Shown in pieces: positions 1 to 6,681 of a DNA stretch of 46,769 nucleotides (the stretch's first letter is position 1; every line of letters starts with the position of its first letter). Made by a program: the position numbers and the translations under genes. Origin of the DNA: an uncultured Brachyspira sp. (GTDB lineage: Bacteria; Spirochaetota; Brachyspiria; Brachyspirales; Brachyspiraceae); the NCBI RefSeq assembly GCF_944390845.1, contig NZ_CALXRM010000023.1, forward strand, positions 1 through 46,769, in the 5' to 3' direction. The notes below the pieces were generated by a model. The model was not told where the DNA came from. It was given only the letters and a program-made list of their open reading frames with translations, and did no database searches.

Positions 1-790
1 ATTTCATTATGCCTATTATTATTTTTAATAATAATATTCTCTTTTAAACTAATTTGTTTATTAGTAAAGCCATATTTTTTTTGAATAGAAGTAGTGAGTT
101 CTGGTAAAATACATGCTTTTGATAAATCAGAACTATAAACTTTATCAATTTTTTCTTTTATCTCTTTTTCTTCTTTTTGTTTTTCTTCGCTTGAATCTTC
201 ATTATTAGTTTCTTTTTTATTTTCCTGTTTATTATCCTCTCCGCTTCCTTTTTTTGTAAACTTTCCGTCTTTATCTCTTTCATGTTCTTCTTCTTTGAAA
301 TTAGGCGACTGCCCACCTTCGGTGCTGGTATTATATCGTTCCAAAAGTCATATTCTAATTCTTTTAAGTTCTTATTTGGGTGCGGAATTGAGGCAAAGTT
401 CATTAATCTGTTTTTTATTTCTTCTATTGTGTTTTGGTCTTGAGTTGTTATATACGATAATGAAACATTTATCCTACTTTCTAATTCTTTTTTGAAATCA
501 GGCTTTAAATCTTCAATTTTATATTTCTGTAAAGTTGGGGCAACTCTGAACACGCCTTTTTTTATGAATTGATTATATTCATTTTTTAATTTAGAGCGTA
601 CTTCTTTATTGACACTTTTTAATACTTTATCATAATCCTTTTTTATGCCTTTATCTATTGCCCTGATAAGTGCCTCAATTTTTGTTTTTGATAAAATATC
701 ATTAATGCTAAATAAATTATCATCGAAAAATGACTTTAATATTCTTTTTGCTGTGTCAAATAAGCTAAGCATAACTACAGTATAAATCAA
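1..790 (-). pseudogene. Broken phage minor-head (MuF/gp7-like) gene with C-terminal toxin-type module; runs off the window
   Basis: The reading frame opens at ATG 770-772 (a TTG at 790 lies in an upstream repeat and has no SD). Residues up to about 'WNDIIPAP' look like the helical, charged N-terminal part of a phage minor head protein. At about 318-330 the frame breaks. Reading on in the shifted frame restores a linker (GQSPNFKEEEHERDKDGKF) shared almost word for word with the portal remnant at 1005-2258, then an acidic stretch, then the start of a domain with LPEL...KYGF..KQISLKENI that parallels the portal's C-terminal domain. Adding one base near 325 would join both halves. The SPP1 gp7/MuF call is weak because the usual conserved MuF motif is absent. 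Gene order portal then head protein matches phage head modules. It is AT-rich like its surroundings. The nuclease-toxin reading of the C-terminus is inference from its position after the linker. Confidence 0.5.
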
Positions 791-833
791 ACAACAAAAA
801 AAGATTTATACGATAGTTAGTTTATTAATGAAT
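770..833. repeat. Direct repeat copy 1 (promoter/operator-like, about 50 bp)
   Basis: Positions 782-833 are nearly identical to 2467-2518 (ATAAATCAAACAA followed by an A-run, then GATTTATACGATAGTTAG). Each copy contains an inverted repeat ATAAATC/GATTTAT around an A-rich loop. Read on the minus strand it ends in a -10-like hexamer, TATACT here and TATAAT in the other copy. Here it directly abuts the truncated head gene with no SD, so this copy looks like a recombination joint. Confidence 0.6.
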
Positions 834-865
834 ATTTTTAATTAATTATTTTTATTTTTTATCTT

Positions 866-891
866 TACTTATTACAAAACTATGTTAAAAT
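866..891 (+). promoter_or_regulatory. Promoter of structured RNA copy 1
   Basis: TTTACT, 16 bases, TAAAAT, then about 7 bases to the first base of the RNA's closing helix at 899. The same arrangement (TTGACT, 17 bases, TAAACT) precedes copy 2, and the two upstream regions align base by base. Conservation of the promoter with the RNA argues that the RNA is transcribed on its own. Confidence 0.5.
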
Positions 892-898
892 AAATTAT

Positions 899-1010
899 AG
901 CTAGGATGAACTGCAGAAAATCGCGCTCGCCTGCCGTGATATTTAGTATTTACTAAATTGATACGATGGAGGGATTCGGAATATCCGGCGCGCGTCCTCC
1001 CATTCTAGCT
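899..1010 (+). ncRNA. Structured small RNA, copy 1 (four-helix, unidentified family)
   Basis: This is a GC-rich island in very AT-rich DNA. It is homologous to 3142-3241: both share GATGAA/ATGAAT, GCAGAAAAT, CTCG, CTGCCG and GATGGAGGGA at matching places. Helices here: P1 899-908 with 1001-1010 (10 bp, one GU); P2 913-916 with 931-934; P3 935-937 and 941-947 with 952-958 and 963-965, loop ATTT; P4 968-973 with 995-1000, carrying an extra CGGA/TCCG hairpin. P1 and P3 differ in sequence from copy 2 but stay paired, which is compensatory change. A T-rich stretch follows. The last codons of the portal remnant on the other strand overlap P1 by six bases. I could not match it to a known RNA family. 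Confidence 0.65.
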
Positions 1011-2258
1011 TTTATTATGTTTTTTAATTTTTCTATTTCTAGCATTATTATCAATTATATGATAATTGATAATTTCATAGTTTTCTTTTTCTTCAGATAA
1101 TTCTAATAATACTATATCGCTATGTTCATTATCTGTTCTTGTTATGAAATTGTGATATGTGGGTTTGTCTGGATTCGCCTTTAATATCAATTCTGGTTTA
1201 TATAAAGCATTTCCTATTATTCTTTTAGCTTTTTCTTCAGTAATATCGGGGTGGCTTGCCTTATTTTTTTCAATTATATTCTTTTTTAATAAAATAGGCT
1301 TATCTTCTAAACCTTGTTTTTTCAAAAAAGATTTTGGAAAGTTAGGCAGAGTATTATCTTTTGTCCAGTCGATTTTTTCAAGCTGTTCAATTTTTTCTTT
1401 TATTTGTTTTTCTTCGCTTGAATCTTCATTATTAGTTTCTTCTTTATTTTCCTGTTTATTATCTTCTCCGCTTCCTTTTTTTGTAAACTTTCCATCTTTA
1501 TCTCTTTCATGTTCTTCTTCTTTGAAATTAGGCGACTGCCCGCTGTAAGCGTCAGTATCTGCTTTTATACCGCTGACACTTGGCGGTTTATTAAAATTTG
1601 CCTCATCTTCACTATTATTTTTACTATAATCAAACATTGCCTCATCATCTGCCGCATCTGTTCCGCCCATCCCGTCCATTCCTTGAGGCGGAGAGTCTAA
1701 TTCCATTTCATTCTTAAATATTTCGCTTTCGTTTAGCTCTTCTTGTATGTCTGCTATATTTGCCCCTAATTGCTGAGCTTTAAGTAAATTATCAAGTTTT
1801 TTAGCATTATTGTCTTGAGTAACGCTTTCAGGTTCAGGAAATAAATTGCCGTATTCAAACTTGAAGTTTTCTGCCCAGCTTCTAAATATTTCGCTGTCTG
1901 TTTTGTCCTGATATTCGCTGTATTTATAACGCATATCATCAATAAAAGCACTGTCCCAAGCCTTGAGCATGACATAATAATCAGTAAGGTTGTATAAAGG
2001 AGTGAGTTTATTTTCTCTAAAACTTTCTATTATTGATATTTCTGTTTCTTTATCTTTATCTCCCTCGCTGAATCCGTTTGAAAGACTTTTATCAAATAGT
2101 ATTGAGGCAGGCGTATCATTCAAGGCTTTTGTTATATCATCTTCAAGTTTATTAATGCTTTCTATAAGTCCACTTAAATTAGAAATAGGAAAATCTTCGA
2201 TTGTGCTGTCAGCTGAAATAGATTTTTTAATGTTTTTTATTTGGTAAAGAATTGATAT
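1005..2258 (-). pseudogene. Portal protein remnant (DUF1073-like C-terminal part) fused to a charged linker and nuclease-like module
   Basis: The frame is open from 2258 to the TAG at 1005-1007, but no start codon with an SD exists, so the N-terminal portion of the portal is missing; a TTG at 2123 is only formal. The first ~110 residues match the C-terminal part of DUF1073 phage portal proteins: a FPISNLSGLIESI helix region, NDTPASILFDKS (compare the family's PAT.LFG.SP), then a helical IIESFRENKLTPLY segment. A Gly/Asp/Ser-rich acidic region follows, then the linker with ERDKDGKFTKKGSG that also occurs in the broken head gene. The last ~110 residues (LPNFPKSFLKKQG onward) form an alpha/beta domain resembling the C-terminal barnase/EndoU/RelE-type nuclease modules of phage head proteins. 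That assignment is inference. The stop codon falls inside the structured RNA element on the opposite strand. Confidence 0.6.
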
Positions 2259-2284
2259 TCATTTTATATATGTTATAATTTTTT

Positions 2285-2312
2285 TATAGGGTAGGATTGC
2301 CGTCCCACCCCC
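2285..2312 (+). terminator. Probable terminator hairpin
   Basis: GGGTAGGA pairs with TCCCACCC (one A-C mismatch) around a short loop, then CCATTTTTT. It lies between the portal remnant and the 34-residue mini-ORF. Its CCGTCCCACCC arm faintly resembles the P4 arm of the structured RNAs, so it could be a relic of a third copy. Confidence 0.35.
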
Positions 2313-2331
2313 ATTTTTTGTTTTTTAATTA

Positions 2332-2436
2332 CTATTTAAGTAAAGCTACTAATGCAGTAGTTAAGCTCGCAATCGCTATGATGAGTTCTGTTAAAGCTTT
2401 AATCATAGCGATTTTTTCTTGCTGTTTTTTAACCAT
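2332..2436 (-). CDS. 34-residue hydrophobic mini-protein
   Basis: ATG at 2434-2436 follows a strong SD (GGAGG, 7 bases upstream) and the TATAAT end of the second direct repeat. The peptide starts MVKKQQEKIAMIKAL and continues as a single hydrophobic helix rich in Ile, Ala, Leu and Thr, ending in Lys. One membrane-spanning helix with a basic amphipathic N-terminus is typical of small holin-like peptides or type I toxin peptides; no family is recognisable. It resembles the 36-residue peptide at 3720-3830, sharing a KAL..I(A/I).. pattern. Function unknown. Confidence 0.55.
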   Translation of the reverse strand: MVKKQQEKIAMIKALTELIIAIASLTTALVALLK

Positions 2437-2466
2437 CTTATTACCTCCAATTTATTATTATATTGA

Positions 2467-2518
2467 AATTATAAATCAAACAATAAAAAAAGATTTATAC
2501 GATAGTTAGTTTATCGAT
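2467..2518 (-). repeat. Direct repeat copy 2 (promoter/operator-like)
   Basis: This matches 782-833 with only a few differences. On the minus strand it ends in TATAAT about 30 bases upstream of the 34-residue mini-ORF, so here it probably is that gene's promoter. The internal inverted repeat ATAAATC/GATTTAT is a plausible operator, possibly for the neighbouring ribbon-helix-helix proteins (inference). Confidence 0.55.
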
Positions 2519-2531
2519 GTTTTGGAATATT

Positions 2532-2564
2532 AAAAAGCCGACATCATTTTTAATGACATCGGCT
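2532..2564 (-). terminator. Bidirectional terminator after the RHH pseudogene
   Basis: AAGCCGA pairs with TCGGCTT, with an inner TCA/TGA pairing and a CA/CA internal loop. On the minus strand it is followed by a T-run and lies about 20 bases downstream of the RHH pseudogene stop. On the plus strand it is followed by TTGTATTTTTT. Confidence 0.65.
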
Positions 2565-2581
2565 TGTATTTTTTATTTGCT

Positions 2582-2800
2582 TTATTTATTTTCTTCCATA
2601 CCTATTATTTTATCAAGTACGATTTTTTTTGAATATAAGCCAACACTCATATCATTTTCCTCAGCATATTTTTTTAAAAGCTAATTTTCTTCATCGCTTA
2701 TTCTAAAAAATATAACATGAGTATTTTTTTTATTTTCTTTTTTCTTTCTACCAGCACCTTCTCTAGCACCGCCGTGAGTGTTTTTTACTTCATCGCCCAT
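2582..2800 (-). pseudogene. Ribbon-helix-helix small protein A, interrupted by an amber codon
   Basis: ATG at 2798-2800 overlaps the end of the upstream mini-ORF by 16 bases. The product begins MGDEVKNTHGGAREGAGRKK, has a VIFFRISDEEN strand-helix and, after an in-frame TAG, continues LLKKYAEENDMSVGLYSKKIVLDKI to a TAA. It is a paralogue of the intact gene at 3306-3509, with the same GGAR.GAGRKK N-terminus and RHH core. The TAG replaces what is probably a Glu codon (GAG to TAG), so one point mutation explains the break. The truncated product would lack the helices of the RHH fold and is probably non-functional unless the stop is suppressed. Confidence 0.6.
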
Positions 2801-2901
2801 TTTATCACCCATATTAAAATAGATATTGAAAATATAAATAAAGATATAGAAAAAATTATTTTAGATAAATTATTAATTTTTTCTAATGTTTTTTCTTTCA
2901 T
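2785..2901 (-). CDS. 38-residue hydrophobic mini-protein, coupled to RHH gene A
   Basis: ATG at 2899-2901 is preceded by GGAGGTC at SD distance. The peptide starts MKEKTLEKINNLSK, then one hydrophobic segment (IIFSISLFIFSISILIW), ending VIKWAMK. Its last codons overlap the start of RHH gene A, so the two are translationally coupled. The same pair, hydrophobic peptide then RHH protein, recurs at 3614-3306. One transmembrane helix; function unknown. Confidence 0.6.
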   Translation of the reverse strand: MKEKTLEKINNLSKIIFSISLFIFSISILIWVIKWAMK

Positions 2902-3025
2902 AAAAAATTGACCTCCATAATGTTTTTATTATATTATAATGCGTCTGGATTTATAATATTACCAGTTAGTTTTAGTTATTAACAGATTTTAAGTATTATG
3001 TTTATTGCTATTAATAATCAATCGA

Positions 3026-3068
3026 TAGCTTTAATAACTTTGTTAACATTGATTAAGATATTAAGCTA
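3026..3068. repeat. Imperfect inverted repeat upstream of RNA copy 2
   Basis: TAGCTTTAATA (3026-3036) is complementary to TATTAAGCTA (3059-3068) with a one-base bulge. A second pairing AATCAAT/ATTGATT is interleaved and a GTTAAC palindrome lies in the loop. Possible operator or replication-control site; nothing further supports it. Confidence 0.3.
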
Positions 3069-3108
3069 ATCACTTTTTTATTTTTCACCATCTTTTTATC
3101 TTTTGATT

Positions 3109-3137
3109 GACTTATCATAAAAACTTTGTTAAACTAA
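3109..3137 (+). promoter_or_regulatory. Promoter of structured RNA copy 2
   Basis: TTGACT, 17 bases, TAAACT, positioned so that transcription would start near the first base of helix P1 at 3142. It aligns with the promoter of copy 1. Confidence 0.5.
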
Positions 3138-3141
3138 ATAT

Positions 3142-3241
3142 AGAGTTAGTATGAATGGCAGAAAATTTGTCGCCCTCGACTGCCGCTTGCTTAATTTTAA
3201 GTACTGCGATGGAGGGAACGGGCGTCCTCCCTACTAACTCT
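3142..3241 (+). ncRNA. Structured small RNA, copy 2 (four-helix, unidentified family)
   Basis: Helices: P1 3142-3151 with 3232-3241 (10 bp, all Watson-Crick); P2 3157-3161 with 3180-3184 (GGCAG/CTGCC) closing a loop that starts AAAATTT and ends CTCGA; P3 3190-3193 with 3198-3201 around ATTT, with an outer GC/GC pairing; P4 3211-3216 with 3225-3230. A run of seven T (3241-3247) follows the 3' strand of P1, so P1/P4 plus T-run can end transcription. Against copy 1, at least six P1 pairs are changed on both sides with pairing kept, while GCAGAAAAT, CTCG, CTGCCG and GATGGAGGGA stay constant. This pattern supports a conserved RNA fold rather than a random hairpin. Confidence 0.7.
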
Positions 3242-3305
3242 TTTTTTATTTTATAAAAGTCTACTATTTTATAATTCTCTTTCTTATCTTTAATAGATAT
3301 TAAAA

Positions 3306-3509
3306 CTATATTTTTTCACTGTTTATTTTATCTAGTAATATTTTTTTAGCATATTGTCCTATACTTAAGTTATTTTCTTTTGCTATTTGCTCTATTTGTA
3401 AATATAGATCTTTATTTACTTTGAAAGAAATAGATTTAACAGGCTTTACTTTTTCTTCATCTGGAAGTTTCTTTCTTCCTGCACCTTTTCTTGCTCCGCC
3501 TCTCGCCAT
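3306..3509 (-). CDS. Small ribbon-helix-helix DNA-binding protein B
   Basis: A 67-residue basic protein: MARGGARKGAGRKK tail (1-14), an acidic turn, then the RHH core (about 24-63): strand VKSISFKVN, helix DLYLQIEQIAKENN, turn LSIG, helix QYAKKILLDKI. This is the layout of Arc/CopG-type repressors, which act as dimers whose N-terminal strands enter the major groove. The start ATG has GAGGATAAT upstream, formed by the end of the hydrophobic mini-ORF seven bases away, so the two are one operon. It may bind the inverted repeats nearby (inference). Proteins with the GGARxGAGRKK head are common in small plasmids and phages. Its paralogue A is broken. Confidence 0.75.
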   Translation of the reverse strand: MARGGARKGAGRKKLPDEEKVKPVKSISFKVNKDLYLQIEQIAKENNLSIGQYAKKILLDKINSEKI

Positions 3510-3515
3510 GATATA

Positions 3516-3614
3516 TTATCCTCTAATTATGAAAGATATAGATAAAATTATAACTGATAAAGATAATATGATAAAACTAGCAAATTCTATATTTTTGATT
3601 GTTTTCTTGTTCAT
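3516..3614 (-). CDS. 32-residue hydrophobic mini-protein, upstream of RHH gene B
   Basis: ATG at 3612-3614 follows GAGGTC at SD distance. The peptide starts MNKKTIKNIEFASF, continues as one hydrophobic helix rich in Ile, Leu and Ser, and ends in RG. It sits seven bases before RHH gene B, repeating the arrangement of the 38-residue peptide and RHH gene A. Short basic head plus single membrane helix; function unknown, possibly toxin-like. Confidence 0.55.
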   Translation of the reverse strand: MNKKTIKNIEFASFIILSLSVIILSISFIIRG

Positions 3615-3719
3615 ATATTGACCTCTAATTTAATATTTAATTTGTATAAGTGTTTAATAACTTCTAACATTTTTTACTGTTTAATAATTTTATAATTATT
3701 AAATCTCATATTAAAAAAA

Positions 3720-3830
3720 TTATCCATTTTTTGACATAAATATAATCAAAGCTATTGAAGTAATGATTTGACTTGTAGAAAGAGTTATAACAGCAATTAC
3801 TAAAGCTTTTAACAAAGAATCTTTATTCAT
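3720..3830 (-). CDS. 36-residue hydrophobic mini-protein
   Basis: ATG at 3828-3830 is preceded by AGGAG seven bases upstream. It starts MNKDSLLKALVIAVITLS and ends IALIIFMSKNG. It has a single membrane-spanning helix and shares the KAL...IA pattern with the 34-residue peptide at 2332-2436. It lies upstream of the peptide-RHH pair and downstream of another mini-ORF, in the same orientation. Unknown function. Confidence 0.5.
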   Translation of the reverse strand: MNKDSLLKALVIAVITLSTSQIITSIALIIFMSKNG

Positions 3831-3845
3831 AATTTACTCCTGATA

Positions 3846-3938
3846 TTATTGTTTATATTTTTTTATAATCATTATCAAATTTATTATGCTTAAAAGTAAA
3901 GCATAAATTGATATTGTATATGTAATAATTTTTAACAT
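3846..3938 (-). CDS. 30-residue hydrophobic mini-protein
   Basis: ATG at 3936-3938 follows GGAG six bases upstream. It starts MLKIITYTISIYALLLSIIN and ends in a basic IKKYKQ tail: one membrane helix with a positive C-terminus. First of four minus-strand ORFs (3938 to 3306) that read like one small operon. Unknown function. Confidence 0.45.
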   Translation of the reverse strand: MLKIITYTISIYALLLSIINLIMIIKKYKQ

Positions 3939-4259
3939 TTTTACTCCTAAACTGTAATTATATATTATTTATTAATAAAGTTAATAGCATATTTTAAAAA
4001 AATAGAATAATGTTTATATGCATATATTAATGATTCTAAAATAATTGATAGTAGTCTGTAAGTATTGACATAAGTACAGCTTGCCTTTGGTGAGAATATG
4101 ATCCTTTAAATTAATATATTAAGTATTATATATATTTTTTTAATTATTTATTGAAAAATATTAAATATTTTTTATATTTACAACAAATATCAGAAAAAAT
4201 ATTTTACTAAAGTGTCAATTTTGTATTTTTTAAAATAATTAATAAATTTTCAAAAATTA

Positions 4260-4314
4260 TTTACTAAAAATGCATTTTATTGTATAATACTTGCAACAAA
4301 TTTTTAATAAGGAG
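4260..4314 (+). promoter_or_regulatory. pckG promoter and ribosome-binding site
   Basis: TTTACT (4260-4265), 17 bases, TATAAT (4283-4288), AAGGAG (4309-4314) and ATG at 4323. The leader is only about 30 bases, leaving no room for a riboswitch. The rest of the gene-free stretch 3939-4259 is AT-rich; a GC-richer patch at 4065-4110 has a TTGACA but no convincing -10 at the right distance. Confidence 0.75.
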
Positions 4315-4322
4315 TAATATTC

Positions 4323-6116
4323 ATGAAGGTTGAAGAATTAAAACATGAACAGCTTAAAGCTTGGATTAAAGAAGTAGCAGATATGTGTCAGCCAAAAGAT
4401 ATATATGTTTGTGACGGAACTAAAGAAGAATACGATAGCTGTATGAATGGTTTAGTAGAATTAGGTTTAGCAAAACCTTTAACTAAAAGACCACATAGCC
4501 ATTCTTTTAGAAGTGACCCTTCTGACGTAGCACGTGTTGAAGATAGAACTTTTATAAGTTATCCTGATAAAGAAGATGCAGGCCCTACTAATCACTGGAT
4601 GGCTCCAGATGAATTAAAAGGCACTATGAAAGAATTATATAAAGGTTGTATGAAAAATAGAACTATGTACGTAATTCCTTTCTCTATGGGTCCTGTTGGT
4701 TCTCCTATAGCTAAAATAGGTGTAGAAATCACTGACAGCCCTTACGTTGTATGTAACATGCATATAATGACTAGAGTTGGTACTAAAGTATTAGAAGTAT
4801 TAGGTTCTAATGGTGAGTTCATACCTTGTTTACACTCTGTAGGTGCTCCACTTGCTGACGGTGAAAAAGATACTAAATGGCCATGTGCTCCAATAGAGAA
4901 AAAATATATTTCTCATTTCCCTAATGAAAACTTAATCTGGTCTTATGGTTCAGGTTACGGCGGAAACGCTTTACTTGGTAAAAAATGTTTCGCTTTACGT
5001 ATCGCTTCTGCTATGGCTAGAAGAGAAGGTTGGATGGCAGAACACATGCTTATCTTACGCCTAACTAATCCAGAAGGTAAAAGATTCCATATCGCTGCTG
5101 CATTCCCAAGTGCTTGCGGTAAAACTAACCTTGCTATGTTACAGCCAACTATCCCTGGTTGGAAATGTGAAACTATAGGTGACGATATTGCTTGGATGAA
5201 AATAAATCCTGAAGACGGCAGACTTTATGCTATCAACCCAGAAGCTGGTTTCTTTGGTGTAGCTCCAGGAACTTCTTATGATTCTAACCCTATGGCTATG
5301 GAATCAATCAAAGAAAACACTATATTCACTAACTGTGTAGAAACAGATGACGGCGATGTATGGTGGGAAGGTATGGGAGAAGCTCCTAAACATGGTATAG
5401 ACTGGAAAGGTAATGACTGGACTCCAGAAAGCGGTGAAAAAGGTGCTCACCCTAATGCTAGATTCACAGCTCCTGCTAGACAATGTCCTGTAATTTGTCC
5501 AGACTGGGAAGATCCTAAAGGTGTACCTATAGATATATTCATCTTCGGAGGAAGAAGAGCTTCAGTTATGCCATTAGTACATGAATCTTATAACTGGGAT
5601 CATGGTGTATTTATGGGTTCTACTGCTGCTAGTGAAACTACTGCTGCTAATATCGGTGCAGTTGGTGCATTAAGATTTGACCCATTTGCTATGCTTCCAT
5701 TTGCTGGTTACAATATGGGCGACTATATGAACCACTGGCTTGAAATGGGAGATAAATTAGGTGATAAAGCTCCTAGAATCTTCTATGTAAACTGGTTCAG
5801 AAAAGATGCTAATGGTAAATGGTTATGGCCTGGATTCGGTGATAACTCAAGAGTATTAAAATGGATGTGTGAAAGAGTTGAAGGTAAAATCGAAGCTGTT
5901 GACACTCCTATCGGAAGAATGCCTAAAGAAGGCGATTTAGACCTTAAAGGTTTAGATATTCCTGAAGCTGATTTCAAAGAGCTTATGAGAGTAGATGTTG
6001 AAGCTTGGAAAGATCAAGCTAATCAAATCGAAGCTCATTATGCTAAATTCGGTTCAAGATTACCAGAAAGACTTAAAAAACAATTAGAAGAATTAAGAGT
6101 TAGATTAAGCAAATAA
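4323..6116 (+). CDS. pckG: Phosphoenolpyruvate carboxykinase (GTP)
   Basis: 597 residues, the normal length of GTP-dependent PEPCK. It catalyses oxaloacetate + GTP to PEP + GDP + CO2, or the reverse anaplerotic direction in fermenters. Visible motifs: RVEDRTF with the substrate-binding Arg (71), NHW (90-92), the P-loop FPSACGKTN with the reactive Cys at 265 (261-269), the metal-binding GDDIAWM (286-292), [14 protein letters not shown] (304-317) and [20 protein letters not shown] in the nucleotide region. These are GTP-type, not ATP-type, signatures. It is cytosolic and monocistronic, with its own promoter and terminator. Codon use favours a smaller set of codons than its neighbours (many GCT, GGT, TTC), as expected for a highly expressed gene. 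Confidence 0.97.
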   Translation: MKVEELKHEQLKAWIKEVADMCQPKDIYVCDGTKEEYDSCMNGLVELGLAKPLTKRPHSHSFRSDPSDVARVEDRTFISYPDKEDAGPTNHWMAPDELKGTMKELYKGCMKNRTMYVIPFSMGPVGSPIAKIGVEITDSPYVVCNMHIMTRVGTKVLEVLGSNGEFIPCLHSVGAPLADGEKDTKWPCAPIEKKYISHFPNENLIWSYGSGYGGNALLGKKCFALRIASAMARREGWMAEHMLILRLTNPEGKRFHIAAAFPSACGKTNLAMLQPTIPGWKCETIGDDIAWMKINPEDGRLYAINPEAGFFGVAPGTSYDSNPMAMESIKENTIFTNCVETDDGDVWWEGMGEAPKHGIDWKGNDWTPESGEKGAHPNARFTAPARQCPVICPDWEDPKGVPIDIFIFGGRRASVMPLVHESYNWDHGVFMGSTAASETTAANIGAVGALRFDPFAMLPFAGYNMGDYMNHWLEMGDKLGDKAPRIFYVNWFRKDANGKWLWPGFGDNSRVLKWMCERVEGKIEAVDTPIGRMPKEGDLDLKGLDIPEADFKELMRVDVEAWKDQANQIEAHYAKFGSRLPERLKKQLEELRVRLSK

Positions 6117-6143
6117 TTTTAGTTAATAGTTTTTCTTAGAAAT

Positions 6144-6186
6144 ATAGCCAATAGTTTAATTTAATATTAAGCTATTGGCTTTTTTA
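6144..6186 (+). terminator. pckG terminator
   Basis: AGCCAATAG pairs with CTATTGGCT around an AT-rich loop, followed by TTTTTT, about 30 bases after the pckG stop. Confidence 0.85.
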
Positions 6187-6369
6187 TTGCTTTATATTAA
6201 TTTAATATTCATTTTTATTAATTATAATTTTTTGTAATATATAAGTAATTTAGTTTTATTATAATTTGTATTTAGTTTATATGATCTGATTTAAGAAATA
6301 TATTTTTTATATTATTAATTTTTTATGATAAACTATAAGTTTATAACTGATGAATTAAAATAAAAAATT

Positions 6370-6622
6370 AGTATATACCTAAACAACTATATTTTGTCAA
6401 TTTTTATACTTTGTAAATCTAAATTATAATTTTTTATAATATCAAATATTATTTCATATTTGTTGGATATGTTTTACATATAAGATAAATTATTAATTTT
6501 TGTACAATAATAAGTAATCAACCGCACGTATAGAGGACTTTCGTCAATAATAAGTGATACCGTGCGGGAAGGTGCCGCAGCTCGCGGTTGACAAACTTAA
6601 AAGTTTTCAGTATATATAAAAA
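6370..6622. repeat. Intergenic element with outward-facing promoters (copy 1)
   Basis: The left end reads, on the minus strand, TTGACA (6395-6400), 17 bases, TATATA (6372-6377). The right end reads, on the plus strand, TTGACA (6588-6593), 17 bases, TATATA (6611-6616). Both ends carry AGTATATA. The left-end sequence recurs at 39278-39306 and 46693-46721, and the right-end sequence matches 39511-39540 at about 26 of 31 bases. It lies between convergent pckG and the OppA gene, where neither promoter has a gene to drive. A mobile repeat whose ends are promoters, or a pair of antisense promoters, would both fit. Confidence 0.45.
6506..6592. other. GC-rich switch-like structured element
   Basis: TCAACCGC (6518-6525) can pair with GCGGTTGA (6584-6591). 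CCGCACG (6522-6528) can instead pair with CGTGCGG (6561-6567), and CCGC (6575-6578) with GCGG (6584-6587). The first two share 6522-6525 and exclude each other. A direct repeat CAATAATAAGT(A/G)AT precedes each arm. It may be a structured RNA on either strand or the core of a mobile repeat. Confidence 0.4.
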
Positions 6623-6661
6623 TAGGCTTGAATTTATTATTAAAATCCAAGCCTATTTTAA
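6618..6661 (-). terminator. Terminator of the first OppA gene
   Basis: AAAATAGGCTTG pairs with CAAGCCTATTTT around an AT loop, about 20 bases beyond the OppA stop. It is A/T-flanked on both sides, so it can act in both directions. Confidence 0.75.
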
Positions 6662-6681
6662 TTTATATTAAATTATAAAAA

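Noticed and set aside
295-495. Plus-strand ORF opposite the head-gene remnant, and similar plus-strand ORFs at 1159-1548, 1509-1700 and 1990-2247
   Set aside because: These mirror the Lys/Glu-rich minus-strand genes; they lack SDs and their Ser/Phe/Leu-rich composition is what antisense reading of such genes gives.
899-3241. Structured RNAs as known riboswitches, HDV or hammerhead ribozymes
   Set aside because: No downstream gene in the same direction, and the conserved cores of those classes (for example CUGAUGA with GAAA) are absent.
1-4000. A complete prophage
   Set aside because: Only parts of two head genes are present; no integrase, terminase, capsid or lysis gene is seen in the window.
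4065-4110. Second promoter or riboswitch for pckG
   Set aside because: A TTGACA exists but no -10 at 16-18 bases; the strong promoter at 4260-4288 explains expression with a short leader.
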